A stretch of 64,000 nucleotides of DNA from Actinomadura macra NBRC 14102 (GCF_001552215.1 NZ_BCQT01000006.1:124001-188000); one strand, 5' to 3'. Positions 43,448 through 52,237 are shown, counted from the stretch's first letter. Made by a program: numbers and translations. The notes: generated by a model not told the origin, from the sequence alone.

Positions 43448-43954
43448 GTGTTTGGGGAGAAGGTCGAGAAGGTGGTTGTTCGGGAGGCTCGGGCGGAGGA
43501 GTATCCGCGGGTCGGCGAGCTGACCGTCGAGGTGTACGTCCATGGCGGGCTCGTGTCGCCCGCCTCGACCTATGTGAACACCCTGTGTGACGCGGCTGAT
43601 CGGGGCGAGAAGTCCGATCTGCTGGTCGCGGAGGTCGGCGGCCAGCTGGCGGGAGCGGTCGCGTACTGCCCGCCCGGCAGTCCCTACGCCGAGCTGGCCG
43701 GGCCGGACGAGGGCGAGTTCCGCATGCTCGCCGTCCTGGAGTGGGCACGCGGGAAGGGCGTCGGCGCGGCAATGGTCCGCGCGTGTGCCGAGCGGGCGCG
43801 GGACGCCGGGCTCGTCGGCCTGCGGATATCGACGCAGCGCAACATGGACGCCGCACAGCGCATGTACGAACGGTTGGGATTCGTCCGGACACCGGAGCGC
43901 GACTGGGCACCGGTGCCGGGCGTCGATCTGCTCACCTACGCGCTGGCGTTCTGA
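43448..43954 (+). CDS. GNAT family N-acetyltransferase
   Basis: A 168-residue acetyltransferase with VREARAEEYPRVGELTVEVY at the start, FRMLAVLEWARGKGVGAAMV as the acetyl-CoA loop, and NMDAAQRMYERLGFVRTPERD. Substrate unknown. GTG start at 43448. The stop abuts the convergent bsaP-like stop. Confidence 0.9.
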   Translation: MFGEKVEKVVVREARAEEYPRVGELTVEVYVHGGLVSPASTYVNTLCDAADRGEKSDLLVAEVGGQLAGAVAYCPPGSPYAELAGPDEGEFRMLAVLEWARGKGVGAAMVRACAERARDAGLVGLRISTQRNMDAAQRMYERLGFVRTPERDWAPVPGVDLLTYALAF

Positions 43955-44140
43955 TCAGGACGAGACCAGGGCGCCGTGGGTGGAGCAGCGGGCCGTCCAG
44001 CCCGCGGGCGTGACCTGGACGATCAGGCGGCGGCGGCAGCGCGGGCAGTAGCGCGGCGGCTCCATCAGCCGGGCGGCGCGGCATGCCTCGTGATCGTCGT
44101 CGCGGGCGGGGCCGCCGCACCGGTCGCAGTAGATGTCCAC
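43955..44140 (-). CDS. bsaP: BsaP-like biotin synthase auxiliary protein
   Basis: A 61-residue Cys-rich protein: Cys5, Cys8, Cys20, Cys32, Cys35 and Cys52, with the core [19 protein letters not shown] and [10 protein letters not shown]. This matches my memory of BsaP (Rv1590 in M. tuberculosis), the small iron-sulfur protein needed by BioB in mycobacteria and relatives. There bsaP follows bioB directly; here it is 2.8 kb away on the same strand as bioDB, and 61 bp downstream of a biotin carboxylase gene. Starts at GTG 44140. Size, motif and neighbourhood agree; a zinc-ribbon protein of other function is the alternative. Confidence 0.75.
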   Translation of the reverse strand: MDIYCDRCGGPARDDDHEACRAARLMEPPRYCPRCRRRLIVQVTPAGWTARCSTHGALVSS

Positions 44141-44201
44141 GCCCGTACCGTACCCGGGCTACTCGACGGGGCACGCGCCTCGGCCACGGCCCGTCCTCTC
44201 C

Positions 44202-45548
44202 TCAGGCGGTCGAGAGCGGGCGCATGCGCGCCACGACCCCGGTGTCGTACGACCCGTCCGCGAACTCGGGACGGTCCAGCAACTCGGCCAGGAAGGGCAG
44301 GTTCGTGCGGAGCCCTTCGATGTGGAACGCGCCCACGGCCGCGCGGGCGCGCCGCAGGGCGTGGTCGCGGTCATCGCCGTGCACGCAGAGCTTGGCGAGC
44401 AGGGCGTCGTAGTAGGGGGTGACGGTGTTGCCCTCGGCGTAGCCCGCGTCGATGCGGATGCCGTCGCCGACGGGCTCCTCCCACACCTTGATCTCACCCG
44501 GGCCGGGGACGAACCGCTGCGGGTCCTCGGCGTGGACACGGAACTCGACCGCGTGGCCGCGCGGGGTCGCGTCGGTGAACGAGACGGGCTCGCCGGCGGC
44601 GATCCGGAGCTGCTGCTCGACGAGGTCGATGCCGGTGACGAGCTCGGTGACGGGATGCTCGATCGGGAGGCGGGTGTTCATCTCCAGGAAGAAGAAGTCC
44701 TGCGCGGCGGGATCGAGGATGTACTCGACGGTGCCGGCTCCCCGGTAGTTGACCGCCTCGCCGGCGCGGACGGCGGCGGCCAGCATCCGCTCGCGCAGCC
44801 CCGGGGAGACGCCCGGTGACGGGCTCTCCTCGACGATCTTCTGGTGCCGGCGCTGGACGGAACAGTCCCGCTCGCCGAGCGCGAGGACGGTGCCGTCCGG
44901 CAGGCCGAGGATCTGCACCTCGACATGCCGGGCACCCTCGACGTACCGTTCCAGCAGGATGTCGGTGCTGCCGAACAGGCGCCCGGCGTGGCCGCGCGCC
45001 GTCTCGTACGCCTCGCGGAGCGCGGCCTCGTCGTACGCGGCGGCGAGGCCGATGCCGCCGCTGCCCGCGGCGGGCTTCACCATCACGGGGTAGCCGATGC
45101 GCTCGGCCTCCTCGACCGCCGTCGCCGCGTCCGGGACGGGCTCCCAGACACCGGGCGCGACGGGGACGCCCGCCTCCTTCATCAGGTTCCGGGCGTTGAT
45201 CTTGTCGCCCATCCGGGCGATGGCGAGCGACGGCGGGCCGACCCAGATCAGGTCGCGTTCGGCGACCTCCCGGGCGAACGCGGCGCTCTCGGCGAGGAAC
45301 CCGTAGCCGGGGTGGAGCGCCTGCGCGTTCGTCCGGCGCGCGGCCTCCAGGACGGCGGCGGCGTTGAGGTAGCTGCGGGACGGGTCGCCGGGGCCGAGCA
45401 GGATCGCCTCGTCCGCCTCGGCGACGAACGGGAGCGACGCATCGACCTCGGAGTACACCGCGATGGCCTTGAGTCCCATCGAGCGCACGGTGTTGATGAT
45501 CCGGCTGGCGATCTCACCGCGGTTCGCCACCAGAACGGATTCGAACAC
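44202..45548 (-). CDS. acetyl/propionyl-CoA carboxylase-type biotin carboxylase subunit
   Basis: A 448-residue ATP-grasp biotin carboxylase (AccC size), with no biotinyl domain. Motifs: VLVANRGEIASRII, HPGYGFLAE, KPAAGSGGIG in the ATP lid, ERDCSVQRRHQKIVEESPSP and FLEMNTRLPIEHPVTE. The typical lysine of VKAAAGGGGKG is KPAAGSGGIG here, a small deviation in the glycine-rich loop. In a standalone AccC the carrier must be another protein; none is in the window. Starts at GTG 45548. bsaP follows on the same strand. Confidence 0.92.
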   Translation of the reverse strand: MFESVLVANRGEIASRIINTVRSMGLKAIAVYSEVDASLPFVAEADEAILLGPGDPSRSYLNAAAVLEAARRTNAQALHPGYGFLAESAAFAREVAERDLIWVGPPSLAIARMGDKINARNLMKEAGVPVAPGVWEPVPDAATAVEEAERIGYPVMVKPAAGSGGIGLAAAYDEAALREAYETARGHAGRLFGSTDILLERYVEGARHVEVQILGLPDGTVLALGERDCSVQRRHQKIVEESPSPGVSPGLRERMLAAAVRAGEAVNYRGAGTVEYILDPAAQDFFFLEMNTRLPIEHPVTELVTGIDLVEQQLRIAAGEPVSFTDATPRGHAVEFRVHAEDPQRFVPGPGEIKVWEEPVGDGIRIDAGYAEGNTVTPYYDALLAKLCVHGDDRDHALRRARAAVGAFHIEGLRTNLPFLAELLDRPEFADGSYDTGVVARMRPLSTA

Positions 45549-45662
45549 CCGCGGGCCTCCTTCGGTGGTCGGGGCGGGCCGACCCGGCCGACACTAGTGC
45601 CCGCCGCGTCCCCGCGTCCGGCCGGGACCCACAAATAGGGGATCGTTGATTTGTGCCCGCCG

Positions 45663-47003
45663 TCAGGACCGGGGACGGCGGTCGACGACGCGGCTCAGCG
45701 CCTCGACGACGGTCGGGTCGTACTCGGCGGCGGAGTCGAGCCGCAGCCGTTCCAGGACGGCGGCGCCGCGGTCGCGGTCGGCGGAGTCGCCGACGAGGTC
45801 GTCGTAGGCGTTGGCGACCTTGATGACGCGCCCGGCGAGCGGCGGTGGGACGGGACGGGACGCCGCGGCGGGGTCGCCGGCTGCGGTCTCACGGCCCGTC
45901 CGGTACGGGTGGGACGACAGCCGGACGATGTGGGCGACGCGGTCCAGCACTCCGGTCTGTTTGATCACCTCTGCACCCAGTTCCGCGATGCGGCGCTGCT
46001 CGGCCGGGGAGGCCAGCACGGTGGCGCCGCCGGGGATGGGGTCGCCGAGGGACAGCTGCCCGATGTCGTGCATCAGCGCCGCGTACTCCAGTTCGAGCAG
46101 TTCCTCCTCCGACATGCCGAGCTCGCGCCCCATCGCCACCGCGAGCTGGGACACCCGCCGCGAGTGCCCGGTCTCGACGTATCCGCCGACCTCGGTGACC
46201 CGTGACAGGGCCCGGACGGTCTGCAGATAGGTGGCGCGGATCCCGGCGTACCGGCGGAACGCGAACTGGGTGACCAGGATCGGCACCGTGAAGATCAGCA
46301 GTGCGGCCTCGCCCATCGCGGTGGTCGCGACCGCGATCAGCATGGCGGTGGCACTGGTGGCCGCGCACAGCCCCAGCTTGGCGTCCACCTCGTCCCGCAG
46401 CGCGATGCCGAACCGGGCCCGGACGGCCTCCGCCCGGATCATCGCGGCGATCAGCACGTCGGTGAAACAGGAGGCCACCACGGCCACGCCCATCACCGCC
46501 AGCAGCAGCTGCCAGGGCAGGTGGAACGACAGCAGCGGCCGGAAGCACAGCGCGACCACGGCGACGGTGAACAGCCGGCGCGCCATGGCGTCCGGCCGGG
46601 GGGAGCGGCCGACGGCGATGTGCGGCAGGGAGCCGACGAGCATCCCGGCGGCGGTCACCGCGACGACCTGGAGCGGGGAGTGCGCGGCGGCCTCGACGCC
46701 GAGCGGCGCGCCGGGCGGGGCGTTCTCGGGGCCGACGCCGACCAACAGGGCGTAGCCCGTGGCGCCGGCGCTGGCGATGGGCGCGACCTCGCGGTTGCCG
46801 GGCATCACCATCCGGAACAGCTCGCCCAGCGCGATCAGCACGCCGAAGATGATCGCGATGTCGGGCTGGACGAGGCGCACGGCGGCGACCTGGGTGATCG
46901 CGACGATGACGAACAGGCCGGCGGTGGCGATCAGCAGGAGCTGGCCGGAGTCGATGGTCTGCCACGCGGCCCGCTCCCGGGTCCGCATCTTGGTGTTGGT
47001 CAT
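45663..47003 (-). CDS. membrane HD-domain phosphohydrolase (degenerate HD-GYP)
   Basis: A 446-residue protein with six or more membrane helices (residues ~20-235) and a C-terminal HD domain: ETGHSRRVSQLAVAMGRELG, then YAALMHDIGQLSLGD with the metal-binding HD. Where HD-GYP proteins have HHE..G.GYP this one has LSSHPYRTG, so c-di-GMP hydrolysis by the GYP route is doubtful. It is 10 bp downstream of a second, canonical HD-GYP gene and is probably co-transcribed with it. Confidence 0.87.
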   Translation of the reverse strand: MTNTKMRTRERAAWQTIDSGQLLLIATAGLFVIVAITQVAAVRLVQPDIAIIFGVLIALGELFRMVMPGNREVAPIASAGATGYALLVGVGPENAPPGAPLGVEAAAHSPLQVVAVTAAGMLVGSLPHIAVGRSPRPDAMARRLFTVAVVALCFRPLLSFHLPWQLLLAVMGVAVVASCFTDVLIAAMIRAEAVRARFGIALRDEVDAKLGLCAATSATAMLIAVATTAMGEAALLIFTVPILVTQFAFRRYAGIRATYLQTVRALSRVTEVGGYVETGHSRRVSQLAVAMGRELGMSEEELLELEYAALMHDIGQLSLGDPIPGGATVLASPAEQRRIAELGAEVIKQTGVLDRVAHIVRLSSHPYRTGRETAAGDPAAASRPVPPPLAGRVIKVANAYDDLVGDSADRDRGAAVLERLRLDSAAEYDPTVVEALSRVVDRRPRS

Positions 47004-47013
47004 GGGGGGCGTG

Positions 47014-48360
47014 TCACCGCCGCGCTTCGTCGCCGGCGACCTTGAGCGGCGCGCTCGGGTCGTCGTGGTCCTGCTGGGTGGTCTCGACGACGTCGTCGTC
47101 CGGCAGGACGACCGGGTCGGGCGGATCCCAGCCGTCCCGCTCCAGCGCCCGCAGGAACGCCTCGACCATCGCCGGGTCGAAATGGTCGCCCATGCCGCGG
47201 CGCAGCTCCCGGACGGCCTCCCGTGTGGTGCGGGCGGCGCGGTAGGAGCGGGTCGAGGTCATGGAGTCGAACGCGTCGGCGACGGAGATGACCCGGGCGA
47301 ACTCGGGGATCTCGTCGCCGGCGAGGCCCATCGGGTAGCCGCGGCCGTTCATCTTCTCGTGGTGGTGCATGATCCCGGCGAGCGCCTCGTCCAGGAACCC
47401 GATCTCCCGGACGATCTCCAGCCCGCGCATCGGGTGCAGCTGGATCGCGGCGAACTCCTCCTCGGTCAGCGAGCCCGACTTCTGGAGCACCTTGGTGGGG
47501 ACGCCGAGCTTGCCGACGTCGTGCAACATGCCGGCGTACCGGATGGCCTCGACGCGGTCGGCGCGCATGCCGATCTCCTGGGCGATCATCACCGACCCGC
47601 GGGAGACCCGTTCGGAGTGGCCGCGGGTGTAGAAGTCCTTGGTCTCGACCGCCTGGCACAGCGCGGCGAGGGTCGCGGCGTGCGCCTGCTGCTGCGCGTG
47701 CGCCTGTTCCAGCGCCCACCGCGCGACGAACAGCGGCAGCAGCACCAGGACGGCGGAGAGCGGGCCGACACGCGGGTACAGGCCGGCGATCAGCAGGCCG
47801 AACATGCCGAAGCCGAGACAGCCGAACGCGAGCTGGCCGCTCTCGCGCAGCAATTCGCGCGGCGCGGCCTGCCGGCTCAGCAGCAGCACCCCGGCCATGA
47901 GCGACAGATTGACCAGGACGAACGTGACGAGCGCGCCGAGGAAGGGACCGGTGACATGTTCCACCCAGTGGGCCTTGCCGGGCTTGAACTCAAGCCCGCC
48001 GAGAAGGCGAAAGACCGTTCCGGCGATGAAGCCGCTGATGGCGAACTGGGCGCCGTTGAACACCCGCTTGACCGGTGCGAAGAACCGCTGCCCGGTGACG
48101 AGCGCGCAGACGCCGAGCAATGCCGCCCCCTCGGGGCCGAGCAGCACCACGGAGGCAAGGCTCGCGGCGAAGCTGAGCGAGACACGTGCGCGCTCGACGT
48201 TCAGGCGGGCGGGCGCGGAGTCGCAGACAAGGAAGAGCACGGCCAGCACGGCCAGCTTGGTCCAGTCCAGCTTCGCGAAGGACGACGTCGCGATGAGCCC
48301 CGCCGCGAGAGCGGCCACACCGCACACGTACGCCCAGGCAGCAGGAGGAAGTCCACGCAT
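47014..48360 (-). CDS. membrane HD-GYP domain protein (putative cyclic di-GMP phosphodiesterase)
   Basis: A 448-residue protein: about seven membrane helices in the first 220 residues (MASE-like sensor), then HD-GYP with GHSERVSRGSVMIAQEIG, MLHDVGKLGVP and the intact HHHEKMNGRGYPMGL. The output domain should hydrolyse c-di-GMP or a related nucleotide. The C-terminal ~30 residues are acidic and Asp-rich. It is preceded by a 30-codon ORF and followed by the degenerate partner. Confidence 0.9.
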   Translation of the reverse strand: MRGLPPAAWAYVCGVAALAAGLIATSSFAKLDWTKLAVLAVLFLVCDSAPARLNVERARVSLSFAASLASVVLLGPEGAALLGVCALVTGQRFFAPVKRVFNGAQFAISGFIAGTVFRLLGGLEFKPGKAHWVEHVTGPFLGALVTFVLVNLSLMAGVLLLSRQAAPRELLRESGQLAFGCLGFGMFGLLIAGLYPRVGPLSAVLVLLPLFVARWALEQAHAQQQAHAATLAALCQAVETKDFYTRGHSERVSRGSVMIAQEIGMRADRVEAIRYAGMLHDVGKLGVPTKVLQKSGSLTEEEFAAIQLHPMRGLEIVREIGFLDEALAGIMHHHEKMNGRGYPMGLAGDEIPEFARVISVADAFDSMTSTRSYRAARTTREAVRELRRGMGDHFDPAMVEAFLRALERDGWDPPDPVVLPDDDVVETTQQDHDDPSAPLKVAGDEARR

Positions 48361-48423
48361 TGCCGCCCCCTCGGGAGTGACGAATGAGCGGGCCGCCGCC
48401 GGGATCGGTCGTGCCTGCCGGCA

Positions 48424-48516
48424 CTAGACCCAGGACACGCCCTTGGGCATCATCAGCGACGACGACGCCGAGGCGCTCGGGTGCCGGTCGTCACCGGCCG
48501 GCATCTCACGCTTCAT
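48424..48516 (-). CDS. possible 30-residue peptide ahead of the HD-GYP pair
   Basis: ORF beginning MKREMPAGDD and ending MMPKGVSWV, with a Ser/Ala-rich centre. A strong GGGGGAGG lies 11 bases before the ATG, and it is the first ORF of the HD operon, 63 bp before the HD-GYP start. No family is recognised. Codon choice is consistent with coding, but the length is too short to be sure. Confidence 0.4.
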   Translation of the reverse strand: MKREMPAGDDRHPSASASSSLMMPKGVSWV

Positions 48517-48877
48517 GCTTGCTCTGCCTCCCCCCGCCGATCCGGGCCGTCCGGCCTCGCGGCCGGCCGCCGGGACCCTCTGGCCCCGGTCCTCCCGGGC
48601 GAGCACATACCCCGATTTCCGGGGCGTGCACTTGCTCCCGTCGCTGATTTCGGCACAAGCCTAACGCTCGCGGCCCGAGCCACACAGGCAAGCGGAGAAT
48701 CGTGAGCAAAGCGTGAACCAATCGTCACCTCACGTGATCATTTGTCCGTCCGGAAAGGCGGCTGTCGTTTGCCTTCAAACGCTCGATGCAACACACAATG
48801 CACGTGCACTGCCACGGCAAGTCACAAACGCAGTCAGAATCAGGCCCGAAAGCAGTCGCGCCCCTCTCATGTCACGT
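48517..48877. other. 361-bp intergenic region
   Basis: Presumed promoter region of the HD-GYP operon. Positions ~48700-48860 are A+T-rich and contain the palindromes TGCACGTGCA (~48798) and TCACGTGA (~48730). No protein-like ORF. Confidence 0.45.
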
Positions 48878-49807
48878 TCAAGGGCGCCCGGCGGTGCTCC
48901 GTTCCCGTGCCCAGGCGACAGTGTCGGCCAACCCTTCCCGCAGGCCGAACTTGGCCATCCAGCCGAGGGCTTCACGCGTCAGGCGCGGGTCCACGGCCAT
49001 GGCGGGGAGGTCACCGAGCCGGGGCGGCACGAACTCGGGTTCGTCGGGCGCGCCCGCCGCGTCCGCGACGAGCGAATGCAGCTTCCGGTCGGTCGTCTGT
49101 AGCCCGGTGCCCACGTTGAACCGCCCGCCGCCGCCCTGGTCGCCGGTCGCGCGGGCGAACGCGTCCACGACGTCCAGGACGTGCACGTAGTCGCGGGTCT
49201 GCCCGCCGTCGCCGAAAATGCGCGTCGGACGCCCGGCCAGCAGCGCGTCGGTGAAGATCGAGATCACGCCGGCCTCGCCCTCGGGCGTCTGCCGGGGCCC
49301 GTACACGTTGGCCAGCGTCAGCGTGGTGAAGTCGATGCCGTGCAGGTCCCGGTACATCCGCGCGTAGATCTCGCCGGACACCTTCGACGCCGCGTACGGC
49401 GAGGCCGGCCGGAGCTCGGCGCCGGGCGAGACGGGCAGTGCGTCCGGCACCCCGTACACCGCACAGCTGGAGGTGAAGACCACCTTGCGCGCGCCCGCCG
49501 CCCGCGCCGCCTCCAGCACGTTCGCTGTACCGACCACGTTCACCCGGGCGTCACGCAACGGGTCGGCGACGCTCGCACGCACGCTCACCTGCGCCGCGAG
49601 ATGGCAGACGACCTCGGGGCGGCGCGCCGCGACACGCCCGGTCAGCGCCGGGTCCGCCACGTCCATCTCCCACAGGTCCATGCCGGGATTGGAGGTGGAG
49701 CCCGACGACAGGTCGTCCACGCCGACGACCTCGTGGCCGTCGGCGAGGAGCCGGTCGACGAGATGGGATCCGATGAATCCGGCCGCGCCGGTGACGAGAA
49801 CGAGCAC
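48878..49807 (-). CDS. NAD-dependent epimerase/dehydratase (GalE-like)
   Basis: A 309-residue extended SDR acting on nucleotide sugars: GAAGFIGSHLVDRLL at the N terminus, DDLSSGS, HLAAQVSVRASV, catalytic SSCAVYG and YAASK, and NVYGPRQTPEGEAGVISIF. It resembles UDP-glucose 4-epimerase in size and motif order. There are no glycan genes beside it, so the substrate is open. Starts at GTG 49807; 39 bp downstream of rsrA. Confidence 0.9.
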   Translation of the reverse strand: MLVLVTGAAGFIGSHLVDRLLADGHEVVGVDDLSSGSTSNPGMDLWEMDVADPALTGRVAARRPEVVCHLAAQVSVRASVADPLRDARVNVVGTANVLEAARAAGARKVVFTSSCAVYGVPDALPVSPGAELRPASPYAASKVSGEIYARMYRDLHGIDFTTLTLANVYGPRQTPEGEAGVISIFTDALLAGRPTRIFGDGGQTRDYVHVLDVVDAFARATGDQGGGGRFNVGTGLQTTDRKLHSLVADAAGAPDEPEFVPPRLGDLPAMAVDPRLTREALGWMAKFGLREGLADTVAWARERSTAGRP

Positions 49808-49846
49808 CTTCGCACGATACCGAGGGCACCCCGGCGTGCGGCCCGC

Positions 49847-50143
49847 TCAGGCGGTCTCGGACTTCCCGGCGTCGCCGGCCGTCCGGATCTCGCCGCAGAT
49901 CTCCTCGATGCGGCCGAGGACCTTGCTGCGCAGATCGTCCGGCGCCTGCTCGCAGCCGCACGACTTGCTCACGAGCTTCTTGACGGCCTCCTCCAGCCCG
50001 TACTCGCGCAGGCAGGGCCCGCACTCGTCGAGGTGGTCGCGCACCTCGCCGCAGCCCCCCTGGTCGAGCTCGCCGTCAAGATAGGTGTAGATCCGCGCGA
50101 GCACCTCGTCGCACGGCGTCTCGTGGTGGTTGCCACAACTCAT
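49847..50143 (-). CDS. rsrA: redox-sensing anti-sigma factor RsrA
   Basis: A 98-residue zinc-containing anti-sigma factor. Cysteines and histidine fall at Cys3, Cys11, Cys31, His37, Cys41 and Cys44; Cys11/His37/Cys41/Cys44 are the same positions as the zinc ligands of S. coelicolor RsrA. Disulfide formation releases SigR during thiol stress. The C terminus has another Cys62/Cys64 pair. The gene follows sigR after 86 bp. Confidence 0.95.
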   Translation of the reverse strand: MSCGNHHETPCDEVLARIYTYLDGELDQGGCGEVRDHLDECGPCLREYGLEEAVKKLVSKSCGCEQAPDDLRSKVLGRIEEICGEIRTAGDAGKSETA

Positions 50144-50229
50144 GGCTCACTCACCCTCCTCAAGCACCGCGTGGGCGGGCGCGGTGTCCGACATGTCTCC
50201 TGGCTCCGCGCGGCGGGCGCTCTCCCGGC

Positions 50230-50982
50230 TCATGCGGGGCCCCTGCTCGCGCGCGTGAGACCGCGGTCGCGGGCGTAGTCCTCCAACATGCCGCGCAGCT
50301 GCCGGCGGCCCCGGTGCAGGCGCGACATCACGGTGCCGATGGGCGTGCCCATGATCTCGGCGATCTCCTTGTAGGCGAAGCCCTCGACGTCGGCGAGGTA
50401 GACCGCGATGCGGAACTCCTCGGGCAACTCCTGCAACGCCCGCTTCACGTCCGAGTCGGGCAGGTGCTCCAGCGCCTCGGCCTCGGCGGACTTCAGCCCG
50501 CTGGAGGTGTGCGACTCGGCACGGGCGAGCTGCCAGTCCTCGATCTCCTCGGTGGCGGCCTGCTGGGGCTGGCGCTGCCTCTTACGGTAGGAGTTGATGA
50601 ACGTGTTGGTCAGGATGCGGTAAAGCCACGCCTTGAGGTTGGTGCCTTCCTTGAACTGGTGGAAGGACGCGAACGCCTTGGCGAAGGTCTCCTGAACGAG
50701 ATCCTCGGCGTCCGCCGGGTTGCGCGTCATGCGCAGCGCGGCCGAATACAACTGGTCCAAGAACGGGAGCACGTCGCGCTGGAACCGCTCCTGGCGCTGC
50801 TCCACGGTCTCCGTGGTGCCCGGTACCTGACCCACCCCCTTGACTGTGGCGACGCCGGCGGCGTCGTACCCCACAGACGATATCGGTCCGCGCGGCCTGC
50901 TCACGCGGGCGGGGGCCTTCGCGTCGCCGGGCGGCGCCGCCATCTCGGCGCTCCGCCTGAGATCGGCAACGGCTGTGGTCAT
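50230..50982 (-). CDS. sigR: thiol-stress ECF sigma factor SigR
   Basis: A 250-residue ECF sigma factor. Region 2: [31 protein letters not shown] with [20 protein letters not shown]. Region 4: [44 protein letters not shown] 50982 has GGAGG seven bases upstream and gives a ~50-residue N-terminal extension before the ECF core. In S. coelicolor a longer SigR' isoform of this kind is made under stress and is unstable; a shorter product from an internal GTG is possible here too. The promoter carries a SigR consensus, so positive autoregulation is expected. Confidence 0.95.
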   Translation of the reverse strand: MTTAVADLRRSAEMAAPPGDAKAPARVSRPRGPISSVGYDAAGVATVKGVGQVPGTTETVEQRQERFQRDVLPFLDQLYSAALRMTRNPADAEDLVQETFAKAFASFHQFKEGTNLKAWLYRILTNTFINSYRKRQRQPQQAATEEIEDWQLARAESHTSSGLKSAEAEALEHLPDSDVKRALQELPEEFRIAVYLADVEGFAYKEIAEIMGTPIGTVMSRLHRGRRQLRGMLEDYARDRGLTRASRGPA

Positions 50983-51022
50983 CAGTCGCACCTCCGCTGT
51001 ACTGGTGTTTGTGAGACGGTGC

Positions 51023-51048
51023 AACGCCGGGGCGCCCCCGCCGATTCC
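51023..51048 (-). promoter_or_regulatory. SigR-dependent promoter of sigR
   Basis: On the minus strand GGAAT (51048-51044), exactly 18 bases, then GTT (51025-51023), about 40 bp upstream of the ATG. This equals the published SigR consensus GGAAT-N18-GTT. It explains the positive feedback loop. Confidence 0.8.
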
Positions 51049-51189
51049 CTGACCGGGGGCGGCTTGCAAAAGGGTTTCCGGAAGTTTTCCCGCGGGCCGG
51101 GGATGACCGACCCTGACCTGTACGGAGGGTGATGACCGGGGCCAGACGGGGAAAGAAGTCACATACATGGCGAGAACAGGAGCAAACCG

Positions 51190-52035
51190 TTGCTACCGGT
51201 GCCGGCGCGACCTCCCGAGCCCACCATCGCCAGCCTGCGCGACGCCCCCTCGGAGGGGGCCGGGGACTCGCTGGCGAGCTACTGGACGTTCTACTGGGCG
51301 GTGGCGGAAGCCCAGCTCACACGCTGGTTGCCGCGCCGCCCGGCACGAGTGCTGGACATCTCCGGCGACCGCGGCCGCAGCGCGCGGCGGGCCGCCGGGG
51401 CCGGCCACTCCGTCCTGGAGGTCCGGGACCCCATGCTGGAACGCCCCGGCTCCGGTGGGCGCGTGGCGTCCGGTAACGGGCACCGTCAGCAGGGAAACGG
51501 ACAGTCCGCAAGGGGACGCAGCGCAACCGTCGTGGCCGGCGATTCCGGTGCCCTCCCGTTCGTCGCCGACGCCTCCATGGACGCCGTCATCGCCGAGAAC
51601 CGCGTCCTGTCCCGCCATCTCGCCACCGAGGCGACGGTCACCGAGATCGCCCGCGTCCTGCGTCCCGGGGGCCGTGTCCTGCTGTGCGTCGACTCCCTGA
51701 CGCTCGGCATGGCCCTGTTGGCCGAGCAGAACTACTGGGCCCATCTGTCGGACGTCCCGTCCGCCGAGGTCGTCCTCGTCCCCTGGCCGGACGGGACGAT
51801 CACCCGCTGCTTCTGGGCCGACCAACTGCGCGAACTCCTCACCGAGGCCGGCCTGGAAGTGGAGTGGATCAGACCCCGCACCGTCCTGTCCCCCTCAGCC
51901 GTGGAGCACGTCCTCTCCTCGTCCCCCCGAGCCCTCCCCCGCCTGGTCCGCACCGAGCTCAACGCCCCGCCGGCCGACGACTCCCTGGGGATCCACCTAC
52001 TCGCCAGCGCCAGAAGGATCACCCAAGACCCCTGA
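51190..52035 (+). CDS. class I SAM-dependent methyltransferase
   Basis: A 281-residue protein with a methyltransferase fold, although motif I is weak ([19 protein letters not shown] instead of D.G.G.G). Motif II-III are recognisable in [27 protein letters not shown], and [18 protein letters not shown] is the usual post-motif. A Gly/Gln/Asn-rich insert (about residues 85-108) splits the cofactor half. Starts at TTG 51190 with CAGGAG seven bases upstream. It diverges from sigR. Substrate unknown. Confidence 0.8.
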   Translation: MLPVPARPPEPTIASLRDAPSEGAGDSLASYWTFYWAVAEAQLTRWLPRRPARVLDISGDRGRSARRAAGAGHSVLEVRDPMLERPGSGGRVASGNGHRQQGNGQSARGRSATVVAGDSGALPFVADASMDAVIAENRVLSRHLATEATVTEIARVLRPGGRVLLCVDSLTLGMALLAEQNYWAHLSDVPSAEVVLVPWPDGTITRCFWADQLRELLTEAGLEVEWIRPRTVLSPSAVEHVLSSSPRALPRLVRTELNAPPADDSLGIHLLASARRITQDP

Positions 52036-52092
52036 CCCCCACGACCGCAGCACCGCCAAAGGTAGTAACCCCAAGCGCCAACGACCTCCCAT

Positions 52093-52237
52093 GGCGATCG
52101 CGTCCGAAGGCAGGTGCGAGCGGAGCGAGAACCTGATCGCGAAGCGAGCCCCCTAGGGCGAGTCGAAAGCGATGCAGCGATCGCCGCAGTACCCGCCGAA
52201 GGAAGGGCCGCCAGGCCCGACCGCCAAGGGCACTGCA
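52093..52237 (+). repeat. dispersed repeat family B, copy 2
   Basis: Second fuller copy of the element at 32001, same orientation relative to the window. It fills almost the whole gap between the convergent methyltransferase and DksA-like genes. Shared blocks include GCGATCGCGT, CTGATCGCGAAG, AAGCGATGCAGCGATCGCCGC, and a GGGCC...GGCCCGAC segment that can form a stem. Confidence 0.7.

Noticed and set aside
37432..45548. A single biotin operon
   Set aside because: Genes face different directions and are separated by unrelated genes, so co-transcription of all of them is impossible.
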